DNA of 32,699 bases from DAOUAM01 sp034433305 (GTDB lineage: Bacteria; Chloroflexota; Dehalococcoidia; Lucifugimonadales; DAOUAM01): positions 1-32,699 of the forward strand of contig DAOUAM010000042.1 of the NCBI GenBank assembly GCA_034433305.1. The letters run 5' to 3'. The notes under the pieces are model-generated. The model did no database searches, was not told the origin of the DNA, and saw nothing but the letters and a program-made list of their open reading frames with translations. This document shows positions 16,806 to 24,421 of the stretch, in pieces (the first letter of the stretch is position 1; every line of letters starts with the position of its first letter). The translations under genes were made by a program, and so were the position numbers.

Positions 16806-17747
16806 ATGATTGCTTATATCATCAGGCGCATACTGGCTACCATACCTGTACTGGCGGTAGTGGCCCTGGTGGTCTTTGTGCTGCTGCGCATCGCGCCCGG
16901 AGACCCCGCAGCCATCATCGCCGGCCACGAGGCCACCCGGGACGAGGTGGAGCAAATCCGGCAGCACCTGGGCCTGGACCGTCCTCTGCCCGTACAACTG
17001 GCAGTCTGGTTCAAGGACATCCTCCGGGGCAACCTGGGCGAGTCCATCGTGTCAAGGCACAAGGTGCTGGACCTTATCCGGCAATGGGCGGTCCCGACCA
17101 TCTCCCTGGCGGTGCTGACTGAGGTTTTCGCCATTTCTATGGCTATCCCGCTGGGGGTGCTGGCCGCCTGGAAAGCCAACACCTGGATAGACCGGGCGGT
17201 GATGGTGCTGGCCAGCCTGGGCTTCTCCATACCGGTGTTCTGGCTGGGCTTCCTGCTGATATTCGTCTTTGCCATCAAGCTGCACCTGTTTCCCGCGGCG
17301 GGCTACGTCGCGCCCACCGAAGGGTTTGGCGCCTTTCTCCATCGCATGATCATGCCTGCCTTCGCCACGGGCCTGGTGCTCATGGCGCTGATAACTAGAA
17401 TGACCCGCGCCACGGTGCTGGAGGTCCTGAAGGAGGACTACGTGCGGACAGCCAGGGCTAAGGGCCTGAGCGAGCGGGCTGTGCTCATACGCCATGCCCT
17501 CAGGAACTCGGCCTTGCCCATCATGACGGTGATCGGCCTCGGCCTGGCGGGCGTACTCAGCGGCGTGGTGGTTACCGAGAGCGTCTTCGCCATACCGGGC
17601 CTGGGCAGGCTGCTGGTGAACTCCATCCTGGCCAGGGACTACCCCATCATCCAGGGGGTGATCCTGGTGGTCTCGGCTGTATACGTGTTCGTCAACCTGC
17701 TGGTGGATATCTCCTACGCCTACTTCGACCCGAGGGTCAGGTACTGA
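16806..17747 (+). CDS. ABC transporter permease, DppB/OppB type
   Basis: This is a 313-residue integral membrane permease with an N-terminal TM helix (IIRRILATIPVLAVVALVVFVLLRI), the short periplasmic segment GDPAAIIAG, and five further TM helices. The EAA loop that contacts the ATPase is EVLKEDYVRTARAKGLSERAVLIRHALRNSALP. The C-terminus DISYAYFDPRVRY is diagnostic of DppB-like permeases. It starts 79 bases after the binding protein gene. Its TGA overlaps the ATG of the next permease by one base (TGATG), which gives translational coupling. It would form the membrane channel with the DppC-type partner. No ATP-binding subunit lies in the window. Confidence 0.93.
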   Translation: MIAYIIRRILATIPVLAVVALVVFVLLRIAPGDPAAIIAGHEATRDEVEQIRQHLGLDRPLPVQLAVWFKDILRGNLGESIVSRHKVLDLIRQWAVPTISLAVLTEVFAISMAIPLGVLAAWKANTWIDRAVMVLASLGFSIPVFWLGFLLIFVFAIKLHLFPAAGYVAPTEGFGAFLHRMIMPAFATGLVLMALITRMTRATVLEVLKEDYVRTARAKGLSERAVLIRHALRNSALPIMTVIGLGLAGVLSGVVVTESVFAIPGLGRLLVNSILARDYPIIQGVILVVSAVYVFVNLLVDISYAYFDPRVRY

Positions 17748-18649
17748 TGGAAGTAGAGCGTGAGAGGGCCATACCTGTCTCTGTAACTGGCCCGGTCCCG
17801 AGGCTGCGTGGCGCCCTGGGCCGTGTCAGCAGGCTGTCACGAAGGAACCCGACCATGACCGCCGGCATGGCGGTGGTCCTGCTGATGGCGCTGGTGGCCA
17901 TATTCGCACCTGTCCTGTTCACTGAAGACCCCACCATGGTGGACCCCTTTCACAGGTTCAGCGCGCCCTCCTGGGGGTACTGGTTCGGCACAGACTACCT
18001 TGGGCGGGATGTCTACAGCCGCACCATTTATGGCAGCCGGGTCTCCATGACCGTGGGCGTCTCCGTAGCCCTGGCCTCCATGGTCGCGGCCACAGTGATA
18101 GGCCTGGTAGCCGGCTACTACCGGCAGGCGGACGCGGTAGTCATGAGGGTAATGGACGGCCTGATGGCTATCCCCTCGGTGCTGCTGGCCATGGCCCTCA
18201 TGGCCCTTCTGGGCGGGAGCATGCAGAACGTCATCATCGCCCTGTGTGTGGTGGAGACACCCAGGGCCGTGAGAGTAGTCAGGTCGTCGGTACTGAGCCT
18301 CCGGGAGCAGATGTTCGTGGACGCGGCCCGCGCGGTGGGCGTGCCTCCGCACAGAGTCCTGGCTTTCCACATCCTGCCCAATACCATAGCCCCCCTGACA
18401 GTCCAGGCCAGCTACATCTGCGCCGCCGCCATTCTGGTGGAGGCCTACCTGAGCTTCCTGGGAGCGGGGCCTCCGCCGGAGGTCCCCAGTTGGGGCAACA
18501 TAATGGCCGAGGGACGGAACTTCATCTCCCGGGCCGTCTGGGTGATCCTCTTCCCCGGCTTCTTCCTGACCTTCACCGTCCTGGGCATCAATCTCGCAGG
18601 GGATGGCCTGCGCGACAACCTGGACCCCAAGCTGAGGCGACGCATGTGA
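17747..18649 (+). CDS. ABC transporter permease, DppC/OppC type
   Basis: This is a 300-residue permease partner of the gene upstream. Its N-terminal region (residues about 1-30) is cytoplasmic and charged, and TM1 is MTAGMAVVLLMALVAIFAPVL. DppC signatures are FGTDYLGRDVYSRTIYGSRVSM, the EAA loop SLREQMFVDAARAVGVPPHRVLAFHILPN, the strand-like LVEAYLSFLGAGPPPEVPSWG, and the end NLAGDGLRDNLDPKLRRRM. The ATG overlaps the preceding stop. The last bases ATGTGA also contain a GTG that can start the SnoaL-like gene, so translation of the four genes is chained. It lacks the normal downstream DppD/DppF ATPases. Confidence 0.93.
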   Translation: MEVERERAIPVSVTGPVPRLRGALGRVSRLSRRNPTMTAGMAVVLLMALVAIFAPVLFTEDPTMVDPFHRFSAPSWGYWFGTDYLGRDVYSRTIYGSRVSMTVGVSVALASMVAATVIGLVAGYYRQADAVVMRVMDGLMAIPSVLLAMALMALLGGSMQNVIIALCVVETPRAVRVVRSSVLSLREQMFVDAARAVGVPPHRVLAFHILPNTIAPLTVQASYICAAAILVEAYLSFLGAGPPPEVPSWGNIMAEGRNFISRAVWVILFPGFFLTFTVLGINLAGDGLRDNLDPKLRRRM

Positions 18650-19074
18650 CCACTTCACCCCACATGGAGCAGAACAAGGCCATCATCCGCCGCTACTACG
18701 AGGACCTCTGGAACAGGTGGGACCTGGCCCTGGCCGACGAGCTCATCAGCCCTGACATCACCTTCAGGGGGTCGCTGGGTGTGGCGGTGAAGGGCCTGGA
18801 CGGGTTCAAGCAGTACGTCAACCTGGTGCGCGCCGCCTTTCCGGACTTCCACAACACCATCGAGGAGTCCATAGCCGAAGGTGACAAGGTGGTGGCAAGA
18901 CTCACCTACAGCGGGACCCACAGGGGCAAGCTATGGGGCATCGCGCCCACAGGCAGGCAGATCACCTATGCCGGAGTTGCCATATTCCGGGTTGTCCAGG
19001 GCAAGGTCCAGGAGGGCTGGGTACTGGGCGACACACTAGCACTGCTAAGGCAACTGGGCGCTACTACCCTGTGA
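18646..19074 (+). CDS. SnoaL-like (NTF2-fold) ester cyclase family protein
   Basis: This is a protein of about 142 residues. It can start at GTG 18646, overlapping the permease stop by four bases (GTGA), or at ATG 18664. I favour the coupled GTG, while the ATG leaves a typical family N-terminus (MEQNKAIIRRYYEDLWNRWD). The SnoaL/NTF2 pattern is clear: DLALADELISPDITFRGS, GLDGFKQYVNLVRAAFPDFHNTIEESIAEGDKVVARLTYSGTHRG, and the strand GRQITYAGVAIFRVVQGKVQEGWVLGD. SnoaL-like proteins are polyketide cyclases, isomerases, dehydratases or hydrolases in an alpha+beta cone. The catalytic residues vary and the substrate is unknown here. Being fused by overlap to an ABC importer operon, it may act on the imported solute. 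Confidence 0.85.
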   Translation: MTTSPHMEQNKAIIRRYYEDLWNRWDLALADELISPDITFRGSLGVAVKGLDGFKQYVNLVRAAFPDFHNTIEESIAEGDKVVARLTYSGTHRGKLWGIAPTGRQITYAGVAIFRVVQGKVQEGWVLGDTLALLRQLGATTL

Positions 19075-19182
19075 TTCCCTGTACAGCACCCCTTACCCCC
19101 TGGCCGGGATTCCCCTGGTCCTCGCGTCACCTTTGCCGGTGAGACCGCGCAATGCAGTCACGCCTTGAACGGGGCGGGGCTG

Positions 19183-19974
19183 TCAGGGCACCGCCTGGTA
19201 GTGCTGGACGATAAGCTCGCGGAACTCGTCGGGCGTGGCGCGGCGGCGCAGCCAGCCCTGGAAGGCCTCGATGCGCTGTCCCAGGTGCAGGTCTGTGCCA
19301 TAGGCACCCAGGTGCTCCGCCAGGGCTTTGCGCACCTCGCCCGAGTCCCTGTGCAGGAAGGAATCGGTGGCGTGGTCCCACTCCATCAGGGACAGGAAGG
19401 CCGGGCCAGGCATGGTCAGGCTGACCCTGCGGACGCGCCGCACCACGTCCGACAGGCCGTTGTCCACGTGGAGGTTGACTATTACGTGCAGGTGGTGCAT
19501 GAGCTGACGCGGCAGTCCCACCGGGTGCTGCTGGAGCTGGTGCATGACCTCCATAGGCGTATCGGCGTGCATGGTGGCCGCCAGGGAGTAGCCCCGCGCC
19601 ATGGCCTGGAAGATGGTGAGGACTCCAGCGCCCCAGAGATAGGCCGGCGTGTGGTCGCTGAGCTCGGGCACCAGGATGTAGGTCTTCTCTGGAGTCGTCG
19701 TCTGCAGGAAGGAGAAGTCCTCGTAGCGCCCTCGGGTCTGGACAAGCTCGTACCAGGGCGGCGCCATGTCCATGATGGCCGTGAGCAGCGTGGTCTTGCC
19801 GGCCAGCCTTGGCCCGGCGCCCACCAGTATGGACGCCTTGTGCTCCACCAGCAGCCACAGCAGCGCCGCCGTCCTCACGTCCAGCGTGTTGTTGCGGACG
19901 AGGTACAGGAGCGTGAGCCGGCCCCGCTCTCTGCCAGCCCCGCCCCACCAGCCAGAAGTCTGGTCAGCAAACAT
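19183..19974 (-). CDS. Solitary VirB11/CpaF-like secretion ATPase, short form
   Basis: This is a 263-residue protein that aligns by eye with the C-terminal ATPase domain of CpaF/TadA/VirB11 enzymes. The lead-in is LLYLVRNNTLDVRTAALLWLLVEHKASILV, and the P-loop is GPRLAGKTT (GxxxxGKT). TYILVPELSDHTPAYLW sits in the Walker B/'EIRD' position, and GYSLAATMHADTPMEVMHQL is in the His-box position (canonical GHxGxxxTxHA). The canonical Gly-His is Gly-Tyr here, and the Walker B glutamate pair is reduced to a single Glu. The N-terminal domain of the family (about 150-200 residues) is absent. No pilin, GspF/TadB-like or other secretion gene lies nearby. It follows the vWA gene by 39 bases on the same strand, so the two are almost certainly co-transcribed. 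The role is unknown; it may be an energiser for the vWA protein. Confidence 0.75.
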   Translation of the reverse strand: MFADQTSGWWGGAGRERGRLTLLYLVRNNTLDVRTAALLWLLVEHKASILVGAGPRLAGKTTLLTAIMDMAPPWYELVQTRGRYEDFSFLQTTTPEKTYILVPELSDHTPAYLWGAGVLTIFQAMARGYSLAATMHADTPMEVMHQLQQHPVGLPRQLMHHLHVIVNLHVDNGLSDVVRRVRRVSLTMPGPAFLSLMEWDHATDSFLHRDSGEVRKALAEHLGAYGTDLHLGQRIEAFQGWLRRRATPDEFRELIVQHYQAVP

Positions 19975-20013
19975 AAGTCAGCCTCAGCGGAGCAACACCT
20001 GTGACAAGCTCCC

Positions 20014-22035
20014 CTACACTACCCGCTTGCGCCTGCTGTTCAGGTAGTCCACCATGACGTAATGGCCAAGCTGGCCGGGCGTGGTGTAAAAGGCGCGGCC
20101 ACGGTTGATCCTGGTCATCTTGTCCACGAAGTCCATGAGGTAGTAGTTGGCTTCCAGCATGAAGGTGTTGATGGTGATGCCATCCTGGGTGCAGCGCTTG
20201 ACCTCCTTCAGCGTCTCCTCGATGGTGCGGTAGCTGGGCGGATAGTTGAAGTAGGCGCGGCCTCCCTCCAGGTGGGCCGTTGGCTCGCCGTCGGTGATCA
20301 TTATGACCTGCTTGGTGGCCGCCTTCTCCTTGGAAAGCAGCTTGCGGGAGAGCATCAGCGCGTGCTGCATGTTGGTGCCCGATACCCAGGCGTTCCAGGT
20401 GACCTCGGCCAGGTCCTCGCCCTTGATCTCCATGGCATAGTCGGAGAAGCCGACGACGTAGAAGGCGTCCCTGGGGAACTGGGAGTGGATGAGGGAGTAG
20501 AGGGCCAGGGCCACCTTCTTGGCGGCGGTGAAGCTGCCGAACATGCCCATGGAGCGGCTCTGGTCCAGCAGCAGCACGGTGGCCGCCTGGCTCAGGTGCT
20601 CGGTGCGGTGGACCTCCAGGTCCCTGGGACTCATGCGCACGGGGATATGGGGGCCTTGCCGCGTGACGGCGTTGTACACGGTGCGGTGCAGGTCTATGTC
20701 GAAGGGGTCGCCGAACTCCCAGGTCTTGGTCTGGCCCGTGTACTCGCCGCCCTCGCCGAAGTAGTAGACCTCGTGCCGGCCGATGCGGTCCTTCTTTAGC
20801 TGGGAAAAGACCTCCTTCAGCGCCTTCTGGGCCAGCTTGCGGATGCCCCTGGGCGTAAGCTCCAGCCGGTCGCCTTTGCGTTTCAGGTAGCCCGCCTCCT
20901 CAAGCTGCTGGATGATACGCTGGAGCTGCTCAAGCTGGCGGCGGGCCTCCTCGCCCAGGTACTGCTCCACCTTGTCTGGGTCTATGCTCTCGATGTTGCC
21001 GTTGCGCAGCACCTGCTGGAGCTGCTTCTCCAGTTCGTCCATGCCCTGGAGCTGGCCCATAAGCTCCATGGCCTGCTCCAGCGTAAGGGACTCGTCGCCT
21101 CTGAAGGGGTACTCGCGGCCCATGTCGTCGAAGGGGAAAAGCTCGCGCATGCGGGCGGCAAGCTCGGCCAGCTCATCCATGAACTCCTGGTCCATGGCGG
21201 AGTCCAGCAGCGACTCCAGCTCCCGGCGCATCTCTGGGCTCATGCTCTCCATGAGGGACTGCATGGCCGACATGCGGCTGCGTAGCTGGTCGAGAAGCTC
21301 GTCCAGGCTGGTGGGCCGGTCGGGGTCGAAGTACTGGCCGTACTGCTCCATGAAGCCCTCGAAGTCGGGGTCGAGGCCCATGGCGCGGTCGCGCAGCATC
21401 TGGTTGAGGGCCTGGACCATGTTCTTGAGGCCCTCCATCTGCTGGGGGGTCATGCCCTGCAACTGCTGGCGCATGCTCTGGAAGAAGTTCTGGAGCATCT
21501 GCTGCTTGAGCATGTCCAGCAGCTCCTGGAACTTCTGCTGCGCCTCGGGGTCCATGAACTCGTACTGGCCCAACTCCTTGATGGCGCCGCCCATGCTGTC
21601 GGGGAGGTTATCCAGGAAGTCCTTGCTGCGCTGGGCGCGGTCCTCCAGCAGCTTCATGGGGGCCTGGAGGTGCTGGGCCTGGTCGCCGGCCTCCTGGAGC
21701 TGGCGCCGGGCCTCCTCCAGCCGCTTATCAATGCCCTTGCGCTCGGTGTCTATCACGTCCTGGAGGCGCTGCTTGAGGTCGTCCACCAGCGACTCCAGGT
21801 TGTAGCGCTCAAGCTGGCGCTGGCGCTGCTGCCTGAGGCGCTCCATCAGGTCGCGCAGGCCCTGCGTGCGCTGGCCCTGGTTGTTGCGCATGCCACGGTC
21901 GAACAGGCTGCGCAGGGCGCGGTTGATGTCGCCGTGGGCCAGGATGTCATCGGATATGGAGTCGAGGATGCTGTCCTCGTCCAGGTCGAATAGCTGCTGG
22001 CTACCGTCCCACCGGGAGTACCTGTACCTGATCAT
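20014..22035 (-). CDS. vWA-domain protein with long Gln/Met-rich helical region
   Basis: This is a 673-residue cytosolic protein. Residues about 20-420 are almost entirely helical and rich in Gln, Leu, Glu, Arg and Met (several coiled-coil-like stretches, e.g. 58-125 and 165-215). The von Willebrand A domain occupies about 484-660. MIDAS residues are all present: D491-S493-S495 in LLLDQSRSMG, T554 in VSGTNMQ, and D582 in MITDGEP. Proteins of this layout usually act with a MoxR-type AAA+ ATPase to insert metal cofactors or remodel enzymes, as in the CoxE and magnesium-chelatase-like systems (family knowledge). Here no MoxR gene is adjacent; a CpaF-like ATPase gene follows 39 bases on, and a divergent enolase-family gene lies upstream. 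The ATG at 22035 has GGAGGGGG before it. The client protein is not identifiable. Confidence 0.85.
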   Translation of the reverse strand: MIRYRYSRWDGSQQLFDLDEDSILDSISDDILAHGDINRALRSLFDRGMRNNQGQRTQGLRDLMERLRQQRQRQLERYNLESLVDDLKQRLQDVIDTERKGIDKRLEEARRQLQEAGDQAQHLQAPMKLLEDRAQRSKDFLDNLPDSMGGAIKELGQYEFMDPEAQQKFQELLDMLKQQMLQNFFQSMRQQLQGMTPQQMEGLKNMVQALNQMLRDRAMGLDPDFEGFMEQYGQYFDPDRPTSLDELLDQLRSRMSAMQSLMESMSPEMRRELESLLDSAMDQEFMDELAELAARMRELFPFDDMGREYPFRGDESLTLEQAMELMGQLQGMDELEKQLQQVLRNGNIESIDPDKVEQYLGEEARRQLEQLQRIIQQLEEAGYLKRKGDRLELTPRGIRKLAQKALKEVFSQLKKDRIGRHEVYYFGEGGEYTGQTKTWEFGDPFDIDLHRTVYNAVTRQGPHIPVRMSPRDLEVHRTEHLSQAATVLLLDQSRSMGMFGSFTAAKKVALALYSLIHSQFPRDAFYVVGFSDYAMEIKGEDLAEVTWNAWVSGTNMQHALMLSRKLLSKEKAATKQVIMITDGEPTAHLEGGRAYFNYPPSYRTIEETLKEVKRCTQDGITINTFMLEANYYLMDFVDKMTRINRGRAFYTTPGQLGHYVMVDYLNSRRKRVV

Positions 22036-22293
22036 AACGCCCCCTCCATCAAATGCCCGGAACCAGGGACCGGCACCCTGCCCCCGGCACTGCTGCTGGA
22101 CCCCACGGGTATACAGCCATCATAATACACCGGGAAAGAAAAGTGTCAACGTAACACGGCGTCCTCATGCTGACCTTGCCTGTGCTAAAATGCCTCAATC
22201 AAGAAGGGCGAGAGTATTCCGCAGGGGCGTCCCTGGCAAAATGGCCTGGGTGGCCGTCGAAGCAGCGCCCACAAGCTTGGAAGGAGGTCAGCT

Positions 22294-23391
22294 ATGAAGG
22301 TAACCGACGTGCGAATGGAGACCTACCGCTGGAACCGGCGCAAGCCCATCCGCAATGGCCGCTACGTCTATCCCACCGCCGGGCTTAACGTGGTCAAGGT
22401 GGAGACCGACGAGGGCGTCACCGGCGTGGGCTTCGCCGGCGGCGTCCAGGGCGCCGAGGACATCGGCAGGAGCATACTGGACCACCTGAAGCAGTACGTC
22501 ATCGGCCAGGACCCCTTCGACACCGAGCGCATCTGGAACGACATGTGGCAGCCCAAGCTCATCGGCCGCAGGGGCATCACCACGCGGGTCATCAGCGGCA
22601 TTGACATCGCCCTGTGGGACCTCAAGGGCAAGGTGTGCAACCGGCCGCTGTACAAGATGCTGGGCGGCTTCGCCAGCAAGGTGCCCGTGTACATCGCCGG
22701 CGGCTACTACGAGGAGGGCAAGGGGCTGGAGGAACTGGCCGCCGAGATGGAGGAGAGCGTGTCCATGGGCGCTCGGGCCATCAAGATGAAGATCGGCGGC
22801 GCGCCCATTAACGAGGACGTGGAGCGCGTCCGCGTCGTGCGCGAGGCCGTGGGGCCCGATGTCAAGGTCATGGTGGACGCCAACTGCGCCTACCGCTACT
22901 ACGAGGCCATCGAGATCGCCCGCAAGATCGAGAAGTATGACATCACCTGGTTCGAGGAGCCGGTGAACCCGGACGACTACGAGGGGCACAAGCTCATCAG
23001 CCAGGCCACCATCATCCCCGTCGCCACGGGCGAGAACGAGTACACCCGCTACGGCTTCCGCGACCTGATCGAGAACCGCTGCTGCGCCATCGTGCAGCCC
23101 GATGCGCTCATCATGGGCGGCGTGACCGAGTTCATGAAGGTGGCGGCCATGGCCCAGGCCCATGACCTGCCCATAGCGCCCCACGGCAAGCAGGAGGTCC
23201 ACGTCCACCTGGTGTCGGCCATCCCCAACGGCCTGACGGTGGAGTACTACCGTGGCTCCACTGACCCCATGTGGAGCAAGATGTTCAAGGAGACGCTCCA
23301 GGTGGAGGACGGCCAGGTGAGTCCGCCAGACCGGCCCGGCCTGGGCTTCGAACTGAACGAGGAGGCGCTGGCCCCGTACCGGCTGGCGTAG
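22294..23391 (+). CDS. Mandelate racemase/muconate lactonizing enzyme family protein
   Basis: This is a 365-residue enolase-superfamily enzyme: a capping domain followed by an (alpha/beta)7beta barrel. GGAAGGAGGTCAGCT precedes the ATG. Every catalytic position of the mandelate racemase subgroup is present, and by my count at the same residue numbers as I recall for Pseudomonas mandelate racemase: K164-x-K166 (IKMKIG), metal ligands D195 (VDAN), E221 (FEEP) and E247 (GEN), the D270-H297 dyad (QPD; PHG) and E317 (VEYY). These enzymes abstract the alpha-proton of a carboxylate with Mg2+ help, then racemise or dehydrate it. The substrate could be a hydroxy acid or an acid sugar. The UxuA-like protein at 30425 and the SDRs make acid-sugar breakdown plausible. 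It is monocistronic here. Confidence 0.93.
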   Translation: MKVTDVRMETYRWNRRKPIRNGRYVYPTAGLNVVKVETDEGVTGVGFAGGVQGAEDIGRSILDHLKQYVIGQDPFDTERIWNDMWQPKLIGRRGITTRVISGIDIALWDLKGKVCNRPLYKMLGGFASKVPVYIAGGYYEEGKGLEELAAEMEESVSMGARAIKMKIGGAPINEDVERVRVVREAVGPDVKVMVDANCAYRYYEAIEIARKIEKYDITWFEEPVNPDDYEGHKLISQATIIPVATGENEYTRYGFRDLIENRCCAIVQPDALIMGGVTEFMKVAAMAQAHDLPIAPHGKQEVHVHLVSAIPNGLTVEYYRGSTDPMWSKMFKETLQVEDGQVSPPDRPGLGFELNEEALAPYRLA

Positions 23392-23463
23392 GCGCGGCCT
23401 CCGCTGGGCCAGGGGGCGGGACATGAATATTAACAGCTTAGAAGGGTAATTCAGGGCAGCGCC

Positions 23464-23542
23464 TGGCCCCCTTCCTGGCCTTCCCCCACGGGGGGAAGGG
23501 AGTGTTCTCGCCCCCTCTGGGGGAGAGCCAGAGAGGGGGCTG
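23464..23542. repeat. Palindromic C/G-rich intergenic repeat, copy E
   Basis: This copy has the same family ends, GGCCCCCTTCCTGG and CCAGAGAGGGGGCT, and is oriented like copy B. It lies between convergent genes (enolase family and L25), where it could serve as a transcription terminator on both strands. Confidence 0.85.
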
Positions 23543-23634
23543 GCTTGGCCCGAATGCCAGCCCAGCGCCCACCCCTACATCGCCCTGGAAGAGCGAGCTA
23601 GCCATTCAAGGCATACACTGGGCCGGAAAACGGC

Positions 23635-24285
23635 CTAGGCAGACTCTTCCTGCTCTGCCTCAGCGGCCTCGGCGGGTGCGGCTTCGGCCTCCTCAGCCTC
23701 CTCGGCGGCAGGCGCGACGCGCTCGATAACCGGCGGGTTCACCCTGGCTATCAGTTCGTCCGCGTCGGTGCGAATGACCACGCGCGGGTTCACGGGGATG
23801 TCCCGCACCCTGATCTCCTTCTCGAAGTCGTCCAGCTTCGAGACGTCCACCTGTATGGACGCTGGCAGGTCCATGGGCAGGCTCTCCACCTCGACGCTGT
23901 GAAGGGCGTGGATCAGGGTGCCGCCCTTGGCCCCAACGGCGGGGGCTTCGCCCACCAGAATGATGGGCACCTCGGCGACCATCTTCTGAGTCACGTCAAC
24001 GCGCAGGAAGTCCACATGCAGCAGCTCGTCGGTGATGGGGTGGCGCTGCACCTCGCGGACGAAGCAGATGTCCTCGCCATCGCGGCCTTCTACCTGGACT
24101 GACAGGGGCTTGGTGGTGCCCACCTGGGGCAGCACGCGGCGCAGCATGCTAGCCTCGGCCTGGAGTGTCAGGGAGGGCGCCGATGTCCCGTAAAGGTGTA
24201 CCGGCACTACCCCCTGGCGTCGTAGCGTCCTCACCTTCTTGCCGGTGACTGCCCGTGGCGAGAGCTTTATGCTCATGACATCCAT
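23635..24285 (-). CDS. rplY: 50S ribosomal protein L25/general stress protein Ctc
   Basis: This is a protein of about 216 residues. The N-terminal L25 domain (residues about 5-92) starts IKLSPRAVTGKKVRTLRRQGVVPVHLYG and includes FVREVQRHPITDELLHVDFLRVD. A TL5-type C-terminal beta domain follows (MVAEVPIILVGEAPAVGAKGG, ALHSVEVESLPMDLPASIQVDVSKLD). The last 30 residues are an Ala/Glu-rich acidic tail. This is the long Ctc form found in many bacteria; it binds 5S rRNA in the large ribosomal subunit. The frame begins with GTG 24291, but ATG 24285 has GAGGTG at good spacing and is preferred; ATG 24276 is a further option. It is the only housekeeping gene in the window. A 15-bp perfect dyad lies just upstream. 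Confidence 0.93.
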   Translation of the reverse strand: MDVMSIKLSPRAVTGKKVRTLRRQGVVPVHLYGTSAPSLTLQAEASMLRRVLPQVGTTKPLSVQVEGRDGEDICFVREVQRHPITDELLHVDFLRVDVTQKMVAEVPIILVGEAPAVGAKGGTLIHALHSVEVESLPMDLPASIQVDVSKLDDFEKEIRVRDIPVNPRVVIRTDADELIARVNPPVIERVAPAAEEAEEAEAAPAEAAEAEQEESA

Positions 24286-24321
24286 TTCCACACCTCATTC
24301 TCACGGAGCGGGTACAGAATA

Positions 24322-24377
24322 TGGCCCCGGTAACGCCCTCGACGGACTGGACTGTACAGCCAGCGTTACCGGGGCCA
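24322..24377 (-). terminator. Perfect 15-bp inverted repeat upstream of rplY
   Basis: Arms 24322-24336 (TGGCCCCGGTAACGC) and 24363-24377 are exact reverse complements around a 26-base loop. On the minus strand it follows the stop of the epimerase-like gene by about 45 bases and ends about 37 bases before the rplY start. It may terminate the upstream gene, although only a weak T-rich stretch follows, or act as an L25 leader structure. Confidence 0.55.
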
Positions 24378-24421
24378 GCTTCAGTACATTCTAGCACACT
24401 GGCCGCCGCACGGGCCACGCG

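Noticed and set aside
18244..18645. Upstream extension of the SnoaL-like frame into the permease gene
   Set aside because: It is a shadow of the DppC-type gene in another frame and shows no family signature before 18646.
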